Positions 9,144 through 20,723 of a stretch of DNA of 64,000 nucleotides are shown in pieces. The position numbers were made by a program, and so were the translations under genes. The number at the start of each line of letters is the position of its first letter. Position 1 is the stretch's first letter. This stretch comes from Pleurodeles waltl (lineage: Eukaryota; Chordata; Amphibia; Caudata; Salamandridae), in assembly GCF_031143425.1 (NCBI RefSeq), contig NC_090451.1:353470339-353534338 (forward strand). The letters are read 5' to 3'. Under the pieces are notes generated by a model. The model had not been told where the DNA came from, did no database searches, and saw nothing but the letters and a program-made list of their open reading frames with translations.

Positions 9144-11641
9144 TGTAGGAAAATGCTGCTGTTGGCATGGTTATCCCCTAACTTTTTGCCTTTTTTAATG
9201 CTAGCTATGATCGAAAGTGTGCTGGGACATTGCTAACCAGGCCCCAGCACCAGTGTTCTTTCCCTAAAACTGTACCTTTGTCTCCACAATTGGCACAGCC
9301 ATGGCACACAGATACGTCCCTTGTAAATGGTACCCCTGGTACCAAGGGCACTGTGGCCAGGTAAGGTCTCTAAGGGCTGCCTTACAGCCCTAAGGCAGGG
9401 TGCACTATACCACAGGTGAGAGCATAGCTGCATGAGCACTGTGCCCCTACAGTGTCTAAGCCAGTTTGTAGACCTTGTAAGTGCATAAGTGTAGGGTAGC
9501 CATAAAGAGTATATGATCTGGGAATTTGTCAAACACGAACTCCACAGTTCCATAATGGCTACATTGAATACTGGGAGGTTTGGTATCAAACTTCTCAGCA
9601 TAATATATCCACACTGATGTCAGTATGGATTTATTGAAAAATGCACTAGAGGGCATCTTAGAGATGCCCCCTGCATGCCAGCCCAACTGCTAGTTCTAGG
9701 CTGACCGGTCTCTGCCAGCCTGCCACTTCCAGACTAGTTTCTGGCCACACGGGGTGAGTGCCTTTGTGCACTCTGCGACCAGGAACAAAGCCTGTCCTGG
9801 GTGGAGGTGCCTCACACCACCCCCTGCAGGAACTGTAACACCTGGCGATGAGCCTCAAAGGCTCAAGCCTGATGTTACAATGCACCAGGGCACTCCAGCT
9901 AGTAGAGATGACCGCCCACCGGATACTGCCCCCACTTTTGGCGCAAAATCCGAAGGAGATAATGAGAAAAACAAGGAGGAGTCACTCTCCAGCCAGGACA
10001 GCTCCTAAGGTGTCCAGAGCTGAGGTGACCCCTTCCTTAGAAAATCCTCCATCTTGCTTTGGAGGATTTAGCCCAATAGGATTGGGGATGTGACCCCCTC
10101 CTCAAAGAGAGGAGGCACAAGGAGGGTGTAGCCACCCTCTGGGACAGTAGCCACTGGCAACTGCCCTCCAGCCCTAAACACACCCCTAAATTTTGTATTT
10201 AGGGGTGACCCTGAACCCAGGAAATCAGATTCCTGATGACCTGAACAAGACGAAGGACTGCTGACCTGAAACCCCTCAGAGAAGACGGACACGACAACTG
10301 ATTTGGCCCCAGCCCTACTGGCCTGTCTCCAGCCTCAAAGAACCTGCAACAGCGATGCATCCAGCGGGACCAGCGACCTCTGCCAAGTCAGAGGACTGCC
10401 CTGCAACCCAAAGGACCAAGAAACTCCTGTGGACAGCGGCTCTGTCCTAACAGCCAAGAAGAAACCAATTTTAAAGGGACTCCAGCCTCACTCCTGAAGC
10501 GTGAGTCCCCAACAATCTTCACCCGACAACCCAGCCTGTGTCCAGAGAAACCAACACTGCAGCAAGGACCACCAGGTGATTCCCAAGACGTGGCCACCAT
10601 GAGACAACCTCCTGCACCCCCACAGCAACACCAGCAGAGAGAATCCAGAGGCTCCCCCTGACCGCGACTGCCAGGTAACAAAGTACCTGATGCCTGGAAG
10701 AAGCACTGCACCCGCAGCCCTGAGAGGAACCAACTAATGGTGCAGGAGTGACCAGCAGGCGGCCCACATCTTTGCCAAGTCGATGACTGGCCCAAGAAGC
10801 CCCCCGTGCCCTGCCTGCATCGCCAGAGTGACCCCCGGGTCTCTCCATTGAAACCAACACAAAACTCAACACCTACTTTGCACACTGCACCCAGCCGCCC
10901 CTGTGCCACTGAGGGTGTATTTTGTGTGCCTGTTTAGGACCCCCCCAGTGCTCTACAAAACCCCCCTGGTCTGCTCCCTGAGGACGCAGGTACTTACCTG
11001 CTAGCAGACTGGAATAAGAGCACCCCTAGTCTCCATAGGGGCCTATAATATTTGGGCCCCTCTTTGACCTCTGCACCTGACTGGCCCGGTGTTGCATGGT
11101 GCTGGGTGTTTGAGAATGACTTGAACCCCCAACGGTGGGCCGCCTACGCCCTGGAGACTGAACTTTAAAGTGCTTTACTTACCTGCTAAACTAACTTGTA
11201 CTTACCTCCCCCAGGAACTATAGAATTTTGCACTGTGTCCACTTTTAAAACAGCTTATTGCTACTTTCTGCTAAACTGTGTACATTCCTGTTTTGAGTCA
11301 AAGTTCTATATTTACCAATACCAAGTACCTTACAATTGATGTATTTACTTGATATCCGAATCTTGTGGTTCTAAAATAAATTAAGAAAATAATATTTTTC
11401 TATATAAAAACCTGTTGGCTTGGAGTTAAGTCTCTGAGTGTGTGTCCCCCATTTATTGCCTGTGTGTGTACAACTAATGCTTAACACTACCCTCTGATAA
11501 GCCTACTGCTCGACCACACTACCACAAATAGAGCATTAGTATTATCTATTATTGCCACTATCAACCTCTAAAGGGAACCCTTGGACTCTGTGCACACTAT
11601 CTCTCACTTTGAGATAGTATATACAGAGCCAACTTCCTACA
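9144..11641 (-). mobile_element. Solo LTR-B, antisense, in DIRS recombinase
   Basis: A 2.5-kb block begins (minus strand) TGTAGGAAGTTGGCTC at 11641 and ends CATTTTCCTACA at 9144, with TG...CA ends. It is homologous over its length to the sense copy at 29385-32081. The flanks read AGTAA (9139-9143) and AGTAC (11642-11646), a 5-bp target duplication with one mismatch. No coding sequence or internal retroelement domain lies within, so I read it as a solo LTR left by recombination. It splits the recombinase gene. Confidence 0.9.
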
Positions 11642-12432
11642 AGTACCAATTGTGAAATGGTCCTCTTCTGCACCGCCGCCTTCTTCTTTGCACTAACATA
11701 TCCTACAAAGAGTTGATCGTCCACCTGGAAGTCTTTGGTATGATCAAGATAGAACGCTAACACTCTTTTTGGGTCCACACGGTGGAGTCTCTCCACTTCA
11801 TGAGAGGGATGTGGGGTTGCATAAAAGGTAAGCAGGGTGAATGACTGTCCGACATGGAAGGGAGTCACTACCTTAGGTAAAAAAGAAGCCCTTGTGCGAA
11901 GCACTACTTTGTCAGGATGTATGGTCAGAAAAGGTGGCTTAGATGACAGAGCCTGGAGTTCACTAACTCTGCGGGCAGAAGTAATGGCAGTCTTGATAGT
12001 TAAGAGCCGTAAAGGACAGTTGTGAAGCGATTCAAACATGGTACACATAAGGTATGTTAAGACCAGGTGGAGATCCCATTGGGGCATGATGAATGGGATA
12101 GGAGGAAAGAGATGTGTGAGGCCTTTAAGAAACCTCCCAACTATAGGAGATTTGAATAAGGAAGGCTGATCTGGTAACCTCAGGAAAGCAGAGAGATATC
12201 CCTTACAAGTGTCCAAGATGGAACACTGCTGGGGAAGGGAAAGAATAAAGAGAAGGACTTGAGAAAGAGGAGCAGCTAGAAGATCGACAGATTTGTCGAT
12301 GCACCATGCCACAAATTTCTTCCAACGACAGGTGTATACAGTTTTGGTTGAGGGACGCCTGGCTGCCAAGATAACGTCACAGACTTTGGGTGGCAGGTCA
12401 AAAGACGTCAACTGTCGCCGCTCAATCTCCAC
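11642..12432 (-). pseudogene. DIRS tyrosine recombinase, N-terminal part
   Basis: The minus-strand frame starts at Met 12432 and encodes a recombinase core-binding domain (RRPSTKTVYTCRWKKFVAWC, then helical segments) and the start of the catalytic domain with Arg in TSARRVSELQAL. It runs into the LTR at 11641; the apparent last 30 residues down to 11542 are LTR sequence. The Met lies inside the preceding RT/methylase frame, the usual ORF overlap in DIRS elements. The catalytic rest is at 8898-9143. Confidence 0.88.
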
Positions 12433-14463
12433 ACATGAAGCCGCAAAGTGGACAGGTTCGGGTGGAGGACCCTCCCCTGCTGCGGTGACAGAAGATCCTC
12501 CTGAAGGGGCAGTCTGATCGGAGGAACTATGGCCATGTTCAAGAGCTCGGGATACCAGACTCTCCGTGCCCAGTACGGAGCCATCAGTATTACTTGGGTC
12601 CGGTCTTGCCTGACTTCTTCAGAACTCTGGGCAGAAGTGGTATAGGCGGAAAGGCATACAGAAGGCCTGAATTCCACTCGCGATAAAAAGCGTAGCCGAG
12701 TGAGTGCCGCCTTGGAAACTCCAATGCGCAAAACAGCTGACATTGCTCATTCTGTACAGGTGCGAACAAGTCTAACCAAGGTTCTCCCCACTGCAGGAAG
12801 AGACCTTGCGCCACCTCTGGATGGAGACGCCATTTGTGATTGACCATGCATCGTCTGCTGAGTTTGTCTGCCCTGACTTTCAAGGAGCCTGCCAGGTGTT
12901 GAACATCAGGGAAATACCCTGATGTTCCAGCCAAGTCCAGAGGCAAAGGGCCTCTTGATAAAGGGCCCACGATCCCACTCCGCCTTGTTGTTGCAATACC
13001 ACATGGCGGTGGTGTTGTCAGTGAACACCTGCACTGCTTTCCCCTTGAGAGAGGGAAGGAATGCTTTTAATGCTAGTGGAATCGCTCAGAGTTCCAGGTG
13101 ATTGATATGGAGCCCTGTTTCTGCCAGAGACCAGATGCCTCTGATCTCCACCTCACCCATGTGGCCACCCCATCCCAGTAGTGACGCATCTCTCTCAACT
13201 GTAAAATCTGGTTGGGGAAAGGAGAGGGATCTGCCCTTGACCCCATCCTCATTCGTTAACCACCACTGCAGGTCTCTTGCTGTTCCTTCCGAGATCTGGA
13301 CCTTGTCGGGGGTATTCCCCTGATGCTGTGCCCACCGGAACTTCAGGTCCCACTGCAGAGCCCACATATGCCATCTGAGATTTTCAACAAGCACGATGAA
13401 GGAACCATGAGACCCGCAGCCTCAGAGTCATTCTCACCAAAATCTAGGACAGAGGCTGAACGATCGAATCATAGCCCGAATATCCTGGACTCGCTTTTTG
13501 GAAGGATATGCTCGAAACTGCACTGAATCCAGAACAGCTCCGATGAAAGGGATCATCTGAGAAGGAGTCAGGTGTGACTTCGGCACATTGATAGTGAACC
13601 CCAGCAAATGAAAAAGGTTCGCCGTACTCTGGAGGCGGGAGATGACTGTCTGGGGCGAGTTCGCCTTCAACAGCCAATCGTCAAGGTAGGGGGAGACTGA
13701 GACCCCTAACCTGCGCAGATGAGCTGCCACCACTACTGTCACTTTCGTAAACACCCGAGTGGCACTGTTAAGGCCAAAGGGAAGCACAGTAAACTGAAAG
13801 TGCTTGTGACCTACCATGAATCATAGGTAACGTCTGTGGGCTGCAAGACAGGAATGTGGAAGTATGCGTCTTGCAAGTGCAACTCTACCATCCAGTCTCC
13901 GGGATCCATGGCAGATAGGACCTGAGCCAATGTCAATATTTTGACCTTCTCCTTTTTGAGGAAGAGATTGAGGGACGAAGATCTAAGATAGGACAAAGAC
14001 CTTTGTCCTTTTACAGAACCAGAAAGTAGCGGGAATAGCAACCACAACCTACTTCTGGCAATGGAACCCTTTCTATAGCTGCTTTGGCCAAAGGGGCTTG
14101 GACTTCCTCACGGAGAAGAGCCATATGATCCTCCGATATCCGATTATGAGAAGGTGGCATGGCTGGAGAAAATGTCTCGAAGGGGAGGGAGTAGCCCCTT
14201 CGGACAATTCGGAAGACCCACCTGTCTGAGGTAATGGATTGCCATTGGGGCAGGTGATGGCGAATCCTGCCACCCACTGGCTCCTGATGTACCGGCGAAC
14301 TAGGAAGGCTTGGAGGCTGAAGAGGGGGCTGGGGGTGGACTGGGCAACCCGCTGGCTCCCTGATCCCCAGGGGCGTGGGATCCCGCATCCGCAGCTGCGC
14401 AGGGGCTGTACAGCATGCGTGGGTCGATGGCCATAGCCACGAAAGGCGGACTGCTGGGGTCAA
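12408..14463 (-). pseudogene. DIRS RT-RNase H-methylase-like polyprotein, frameshifted
   Basis: Four or more minus-strand frames together cover a DIRS pol. First come RT fingers (SDRWVFRIVRRGYSLPF; 14463-14011), then LQDAYFHIPV (near 13850). Next is VLPFGLNSATRVF with the catalytic YLDD (13817-13434), then RNase H (RDASLLGWGGHM, 13394-13086). The last block is the putative DAM-like methylase typical of DIRS (WLDLFAPVQNEQCQLF, LLYAFPPIPLLPRVL; 12970-12590). Frame breaks occur near 14030, 13815, 13430 and 13060. RT and RNase H make and clear the cDNA; the methylase role is unknown even in the family. The gene is dead. Confidence 0.85.
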
Positions 14464-14525
14464 AGAGCGGGCCCGAGGCCAAGGGACTGGGCTGTGGCTC
14501 AGGAATCCTTAAAGCGGTCAAGCTC

Positions 14526-15988
14526 CTAGCACGCCTTGTCTCCGAAGAGACGTGTGCCATCAAAGGGCATGTCCATCAAGGATTGCTGGACATCCCCTGA
14601 AAAGACAGATGTTCTCAGCCAGGGATGGTGTCTCAGTGCCACCGTCGCTGGATCCAATCTGCCCAGAGAGTCGGTTGTATCCAGTCCACAATTAATCATG
14701 AACTTCGCTGCATCCCTCCCATCTGTTAAAGCTTGGGAAAGGATAGTCCAGGCCTCCTTCGGAACTGCAGGCAGCACTTGCGCAACCGTATGGGAATAGC
14801 AGCCCAAAAGGCATGCGGTGTTCACGGACCGCAACTTCTTCCCCAAATTATCCAGTCTTTTTGATTCCCTCTCCGGGGGTGCGGCAGGGAATGCACCAGA
14901 TGAAGAAAAAGAAGCCTGGATGACAAGGCTCTCAGGCATGGTGTGTTGGGTGAGGAATTTCAGGTCTGACGGCGCAGGCCGATGGCAGCGGGCAATCGTC
15001 CTATTCACAGGAGCCCCTGTGCTGGGTCTGGACCAAATACCCAAAAGGACGTCTGTCTGTGCTTCATTAAAGGGAAGAAGGGGCTCAGAAGAGGAAGACC
15101 CTGCTGAAGCACGTCGGTTAGGATATTAAGCCTAACCTCCACAGCAGGTAGCTCGAGGTCCAGGACCTCAGCCGCCCTTCCCACCACCATGGAATAAGAA
15201 GCACTCTCCTCCGTAGCCACGCTAGGAGAAAAGAGCATACCAGTGTCAGGGAAGGTGCATAGACCACCGGCATCACCCACATGCTGCACCCAGTCCATTT
15301 GGGGGTCCAGGTGGTATTCTAAAGGGTCCAGCATCCCCTCCATACTCTCCCTGTATCCACACCCACAAAAATAAGGGTCTGGATCAACCCTGGACCCAGG
15401 AGAGCCCATAGAGAACGGAATTGGCATCAAGCGATGTCGTTCCTGGTCCAGATCGTCAGGTATGAGGATGGGATAGACCTCGATTGTGGGCCCAGCCGTC
15501 GTCGGGAACGTTGACGTCTGACCCGATGCCAGGGAAGGTTGCCGTGGCACGACCGGCGTCAGGACAGATCCGCAATTGGATCCAGAGGGGCCCTCTAGAG
15601 CCGTGGCCGAGGCCGACAACTTTGAAACCGAGGGAGCCCCCACCAACTCAGCTGTGCCCAATGCTCCGAAGGTGGGTCGGACTGCCCAAAAATGAGGCGC
15701 ATGGCCTCGTAAAAATTCTTCAAGTTGGGCTGGGATGGCTATGGCTCCCGGGAAGTCGGGGAAGCGCGGAGCCGACCCAGATGAAGGCTCCGTTGACGGA
15801 GGCCTAGAGCGTTGACGCTCTTCCGGCATTGCATCATCTGATCGACAGGGTGAAGTCGAAGAGAGCTTGTCCTTCTTTGACTTCTTTTCGTGACCTGATT
15901 GTCCTGATGACTTGGAGGACGAGAAGTGGTGGTGACTTTGTGGCCTGTCTCGAGACGTTCCTCTCAAACAAGACCCGTGAGCGCCTTG
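14526..15988 (-). pseudogene. DIRS gag, middle and C-terminal part
   Basis: The minus strand encodes a basic Ser/His/Lys-rich segment (SSSKSSGQSGHEKKSKKDK, from 15988), a Pro/acidic middle (frame open to about 15125) and, after a frameshift near 15040, the helical DIRS-type gag domain (RLDNLGKKLRSVNTACLLGC, LDPATVALRHHPWLR; 15044-14526). It is collinear with the DIRS2 gag at 51715-52671 (RLDNIDKRFSSMSAITVRAA, RRQGWLKATSF). The true N-terminus lies beyond the inserted Gmr1 fragment, at 20161-20440. Confidence 0.8.
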
Positions 15989-17370
15989 TGTGAGAAAGTA
16001 GCCTCTTTCTAGCCTTGTTACCCCCACTTTTGGCCTGTTTGTGAGTGTATGTCAGGGTGTTTTCACTGTCTCACTGGGATCCTGCTAGCCAGGGCCCAGT
16101 GCTCATAGTGAAAACCCTATGTTTTCAGTGTGTTTGTTATGTGTCACTGGGACCCTGCTAGTCAGGACCCCAGTGCTCATAAGTTTGTGGCCTATATGTA
16201 TGTGTTCCCTGTGTGGTGCCTAACTGTCTCACTGAGGCTCTGCTAACCAGAACCTCAGTGGTTATGCTCTCTCTGTACAAATTGTCACTAACAGGCTAGT
16301 GACCAATTTTACCAATTTACATTGGCTTACTGGAACACCCTTATAATTCCCTAGTATATGGTACTGAGGTACCCAGGGTATTGGGGTCCCAGGAGATCCC
16401 TTTGGGCTGCAGCATTTCTTTTGCCACCCATAGGGAGCTCTGACAATTCTTACACAGGCCTGCCACTGCAGCCTGAGTGAAATAACGTCCACGTTATTTC
16501 ACAGCCATTTTACACTGCACTTAAGTAACTTATAAGTCACCTATATGTCTAACCTTTACCTGGTAAAGGTTAGGTGCAAAGTTACTTAGTGTGAGGGCAC
16601 CCTGGCACTAGCCAAGGTGCCCCCACATTGTTCAGAGCCAATTCCCTGGACTTTGTGAGTGCGGGGACACCATTACACGCGTGCACTACATATAGGTCAC
16701 TACCTATATGTAGCTTCACAATGGTAACTCCGAATATGGCCATGTAACATGTCTATGATCATGGAATTGCCCACTCTATGCCATCCTGGCATAGTTGGCA
16801 CAATCCCATGATCCCAGTGGTCTGTAGCACAGACCCTGGTACTGCCAAACTGCCCTTCCTGGGGTTTCACTGCAGCTGCTGCTGCTGCCAACCCCTCAGA
16901 CAGGCATCTGCCCTCCTGGGGTCCAGCCAGGCCTGGCCCAGGATGGCAGAACAAAGAACTTCCTCTGAGAGAGGGTGTGACACCCTCTCCCTTTGGAAAA
17001 TGGTGTGAAGGCAGGGGAGGAGTAGCCTCCCCCAGCCTCTGGAAATGCTTTGTTGGGCACAGATGTGCCCAATTCTGCATAAGCCAGTCTACACCGGTTC
17101 AGGGGACCCCTTAGCCCTGCTCTGGCGCGAAACTGGACAAAGGAAAGGGGAGTGACCACTCCCCTGACCTGCACCTCCCCTGGGAGGTGTCCAGAGCTCC
17201 TCCAGTGTGCTCCAGACCTCTGCCATCTTGGAAACAGAGGTGCTGCTGGCACACTGGAGTGCTCTGAGTGGCCAGTGCCACCAGGTGACGTCAGAGACTC
17301 CTTCTGATAGGCTCCTTCAGGTGTTAGTAGCCTATCCTCTCTCCTAGGTAGCCAAACCCTCTTTTCTGGC

Positions 17371-17376
17371 TATTTA
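17371..17376 (+). promoter_or_regulatory. Candidate TATA-like box inside LTR-A
   Basis: TATTTAGGGTCTCT is kept in sense and antisense LTR-A copies (near 22189, 24870 and 58480) and in altered form in LTR-C (near 34789). Position and conservation suggest a core promoter; transcription is not shown. Confidence 0.35.
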
Positions 17377-17781
17377 GGGTCTCTGTCTCTGGGGAAACTT
17401 TAGATAACGAATGCAAGAGCTCATCCGAGTTCCTCTGCATCTCTCTCTTCACCTTCTGATAAGGAATCGACTGCTGACCGCGCTGGAAGCCTGCAAACCT
17501 GCAACATAGTAGCAAAGACGACTACTGCAACTCTGTAACGCTGATCCTGCCGCCTTCTCGACTGTTTTCCTGCTTGTGCATGCTGTGGGGGTAGTCTGCC
17601 TCCTCTCTGCACCAGAAGCTCCGAAGAAATCTCCCGTGGGTCGACGGAATCTTCAGGCACCAAAAAGCTGCATTACCTGTCCCTTGGGTCTCCTCTCAGC
17701 ACGACGAGCGAGGTCCCCAGAATCCAGCAACTCTGTCCAAGTGACTGCCACAGTCCAGTGACTCTTCAGTCCAAGTTTGGT

Positions 17782-17792
17782 GGAGGTAAGTC
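17782..17792 (+). promoter_or_regulatory. Candidate 5' splice donor in LTR-A
   Basis: GGAG|GTAAGT (G of GT at 17786) matches the splice donor consensus and recurs at the same LTR position in several copies (about 40174 sense; antisense near 42406 and 58060); the copy near 22352 reads GGAT|GTAAGT. It lies about 400 bp after the TATTTA box, so a spliced leader is possible. Confidence 0.35.
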
Positions 17793-18807
17793 CTTGCCTC
17801 CCCACTCCAGACTGCATTGTTGGTAACCGCGACTTTTGCAACTTCTCCGGCCCCTGTGCACTTCCGGCGGAAATCCTTTGTGCACAGCCAAGCCTGGGTC
17901 CACGGCACTCTAACCTGCATTGCACGACTTTCTAAGTTGGTCTCCGGCGACGTGGGACTCCTTTGTGCAACTTCGGCGAGCACCGTTTCACGCATCCTCG
18001 TAGTGCCTGTTTCTGGCACTTCTCCGGGTGCTACCTGCTTCAGAGAGGGCTCCTTGTCTTGCTCGATGTCCCCTCTCTCTCCTGGTCCAATTTGCGACCT
18101 CCTGGTCCCTCCAGGGCCACAGCAGCGTCCAAAAACGCTAACCGCACGATTTGCAGCTAGCAAGGCTTGTTGGCGTTCTTTCGGCGGGAAAACACTTCTG
18201 CACGACTCTCCACCGCGAGAGGGATCCGTCCACCAAAGGGGAAGTCTCTAGCCCTTTTCGTTCCTGCAGAAACCTCAGCTTCTTCTGTCCAGTAGAAGCT
18301 TCTTTGCACCCGCAGCTGGCATTTCCGGGGCATATGCCCATCTCCGACTTACTTGTGACTTTTGGACTTGGTCCCCTTGTTCCACAGGTACCCTAGATTG
18401 GAAATCCACAGTTGTTGCATTGTTGGTTTGTGTCTTTCCTGCATTATTCCTCTATCACAACTTCTTTGTCTTTTGGGGAACTTTAGTGCACTTTGCACTC
18501 ACTTTTCAGGGTCTTGGGGAGGGCTAATTTTCTAACTCTCACTATTTTCTAATAGTCCCAGCGACCCTCTACAAGGTCACATAGGTTTGGGGTCCATTCG
18601 TGGTTCGCATTCCACTTTTGGAGTATATGGTTTGTGTTGCCCCTATCCCTATGTTTCCCCATTGCATCCTATTGTAACTATACATTGTTTGCACTGTTTT
18701 CTAAGACTATACTGCATATTTTTGCTATTGTGTATATATATCTTGTGTATATTTCCTATCCTCTCACTGAGGGTACACTCTAAGATACTGTGGCATATTG
18801 TCATAAA

Positions 18808-18813
18808 AATAAA
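18808..18813 (+). terminator. LTR-A polyadenylation signal
   Basis: AATAAA in the context CATAAAAATAAAGTACC, followed by T-rich sequence, is present in the LTR-A copies (sense near 23371 and 44188; antisense near 41370, 47700, 57020 and 63128). It marks the likely end of R. Confidence 0.65.
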
Positions 18814-19325
18814 GTACCTTTATTTTTAGTATAACTGTGTATTGTGTTTTCTTATGATATTGTGCATATGACACTAAGTGGTACTGTAGTAGCTTCACAC
18901 GTCTCCTAGTTCAGCCTAAGCTGCTCTGCTAAGCTACCATTATCTATCAGCCTAAGCTGCTAGACACCCTATACACTAATAAGGGATAACTGGGCCTGGT
19001 GCAAGGTGCAAGTACCCCTTGGTACTCACTACAAGCCAGTCCAGCCTCCTACATTGGTTGTGCAGCGACGGGATAAGTGCTTTGAGACTACTTACCACTC
19101 TTGTCATTGTACTTTTCATAAGAGAAAAATATACAAAACAAGGTCAGTGTATATACACATAGCCAAAAAGTTTTGCATTTCCTCTTTTCACTCTTTTCTA
19201 AGTGCTGAAAAGTACTCCTAACTTTCTAAAAAGTTCTAAAAAGTTTAAAAATATTTTTTTCTCTGTCTTTCTAAAAGCTCTGACAAACTTTTTATCTTTT
19301 ACTATCACTTTAACTCTCTCTAAAA

Positions 19326-20160
19326 ATGTCTGGCACAGGCCAAAATGTTGATCTGTCCAAACTTGCATATGACCACCTTAGCTGGAAAGCAGCAAGGAGT
19401 CTCTGTGTAGAGAGAGGTTTGAGTGTAGGGAAGAATCCTTCCTTGGAACTGTTACTTAACATGCTTAGAGAACAGGATAAGGCTAGAAGTGCCCCATCTG
19501 TTGAAAAAGTAGCTAATGGTTCTCAATCTGATCCAGGGACTCCCCCAGGAAAAGATTCAGGAAAGAAACTTCCTAGCCTGCCCATTACTAGACAGTCTAG
19601 CATAGTTGGTAATGATGATGAGCCACACCATATAAATAGTGTTGTCTCACATCATAGCAAAAGCATTTATTCTCACCATACTGGTAGTGATGTTTCTGTT
19701 AGCCAAGCTGTTAGGGTGGCTTCTGTAAGGGACAGGTCTCCTTCTGTCCATTCTCACCATACTTCTGTTTCAAGGCATGTCCCTCCCACCCACCCTGATG
19801 ACAGATTGTTAGAAAGGGAGCTCAATAGATTGAGAGTGGAACAAATCAGACTGAAGCTCAAGAAGCAACAGCTGGATTTGGATAGACAGACTTTAGAAGT
19901 AGAGAAGGAGAGACAGAAGTTGGTTTTAGAAACCCATGGTGGCAGCAGCAGTATTCCCCATAGTCATCCTGCAAAAGAGCATGATTCCAGGAATCTGCAC
20001 AAGATAGTTCCCCCTTATAAGGAGGGGGATGACATTAACAAGTGGTTTGCTGCACTTGAGAGGGTCTGTGTTTTACAGGATGTCCCTCAAAGGCAGTGGG
20101 CTGCTATCCTATGGCTATCATTTAGTGGAAAAGGTAGGGATAGACTCCTTACTGTGAAAG
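19326..20160 (+). pseudogene. Gmr1-like gag, N-terminal 278 codons
   Basis: Starting at ATG 19326 the protein matches, almost residue for residue, the first 265 residues of the 885-residue protein at the right end of the window. It has the N-terminal region (SKLAYDHLSWKAARSLC), Ser/His-rich linker, a coiled coil (RLLERELNRLRVEQIRLKLK) and the start of the capsid (DINKWFAALERVCVLQDVPQ, WLSFSGKGRDRLL). It breaks off at 20160; the last four residues before the stop at 20174 are DIRS sequence. An in-frame insertion in the Ser/His-rich linker (around codons 100-120) sets it apart from the other copy. Confidence 0.9.
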
Positions 20161-20440
20161 TCGGGCTGCCATGAGCTTTAGGGACCGCTCCCTCAAAGCT
20201 TTCGGGTTCATGTCCCGACACTCTGAGCACGACATCTGGTCCTGATCGCGCACCAGGCACCAAAGACACATGAGGTGCAGATCCGTCAAAATAACTAACG
20301 TCAGCGCACCGGTTCGTCACGGCTAACATAACACCAACGACGCCCGCAGAGTCGACCGACGCCACCTGACGGGTCTCAGAGGTACTGCTCAAAGAAAAAT
20401 CTCTGGAACCAGTCTGACGCCTGGGGAAATTCAAAGGTAA
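20161..20440 (-). pseudogene. DIRS gag N-terminus, Cys-rich motif
   Basis: The minus strand encodes HLMCLWCLVRDQDQMSCSEC, a pair of CxxC motifs, followed by MNPKALRERSLKLMAAR. This is the zinc-knuckle-like N-terminal block also seen in DIRS2 gag (CKTCGKKRLH...CLYCLYPQHQVKDCKIC). The frame continues in phase into the gag part at 15988 across the inserted Gmr1 fragment. Sequence from 20440 to 20468 is the DIRS terminus. Confidence 0.75.
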
Positions 20441-20470
20441 GGAATCTGAAACTAGAAGTCTCTATCAGAT

Positions 20471-20723
20471 ACCTCTGTTTTAGTTTCAACAGGGTCCTGA
20501 TTTTTGAGTGGTACGAAAGATAGTCCCTTGGTCATTACTTCTATTTCAGTGATAGTCGGAGAATATGTGGACAAATTTTAGCTGGGGATGAGATCTTTTT
20601 TATCACTCATCGTCTGTATGTCCTTCTCCGCGTGCGGGAACTCCCTTGTTCCTGAAATTGCCCTCTCGGGGTACCTCCTCCCCTTCCTCGGTAGCTGCCT
20701 CTGGCAAAAAAAGGTTTAGCCTC
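20471..20723 (-). pseudogene. Penelope-like element ORF, N-terminal part
   Basis: Minus-strand reading gives an Arg/Gly-rich stretch (ARGSYRGRGGGTPRGQFQ) and, in another frame, TEIEVMTKGLSFVPLKNQD, close to the 'L-S-K-G-L-x-F-V-P' block at the start of Penelope polyproteins. It continues in frame with FLRKVRLKAF at 8480-8505 on the far side of the DIRS insertion. The right end is cut by solo LTR-A at 20724. Confidence 0.75.

Larger units (their letters stand above)
15989..19053 (+). repeat. LTR-A, full length (3.07 kb), 5' LTR
   Basis: The LTR begins TGTGAGAAAGTAGCC and ends CCAGCCTCCTACA, directly followed by the same leader (TTGGTTGTGCAGCGACGGGA) that follows the 5' LTR of the young element at the window's right end. 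It contains a TATTTA box at 17371-17376, a consensus splice donor GGAG|GTAAGT at 17786 and a polyadenylation signal AATAAA at 18808-18813 followed by T-rich sequence. At 3 kb it is unusually long for Ty3/Gypsy. Short ORFs within are not conserved as proteins. Confidence 0.9.
15989..20160 (+). mobile_element. Gmr1-like element: 5' LTR plus truncated gag
   Basis: A complete LTR-A (15989-19053) is followed by a leader and the first 278 gag codons, then stops abruptly at 20160 where DIRS gag resumes. No 3' LTR or pol is present. The left flank is CCTTG, and no matching 5-bp duplication is seen on the right. The flanking DIRS gag reads in frame from 20161 to 15988, so little or nothing of the target seems lost. 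Confidence 0.85.
8510..20468 (-). mobile_element. DIRS-1-like retrotransposon 1 with two nested insertions
   Basis: The element reads gag, RT-RNase H-methylase-like, tyrosine recombinase from right to left. Its left terminus (near 20468) contains CTGATAGAGACTTCTAGTTT and its right terminus (near 8510) GGTAAGTAACTTGTAC. A region at about 8790-8850 joins the complements of both termini, which is the internal complementary region expected of DIRS elements. It lies inside the Penelope RT gene, with an AT dinucleotide at each junction and no longer duplication, fitting recombinase-mediated insertion of a circle. An LTR-B (9144-11641) and a Gmr1 fragment (15989-20160) are inserted in it. Net DIRS length is about 5.3 kb. 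Confidence 0.85.
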
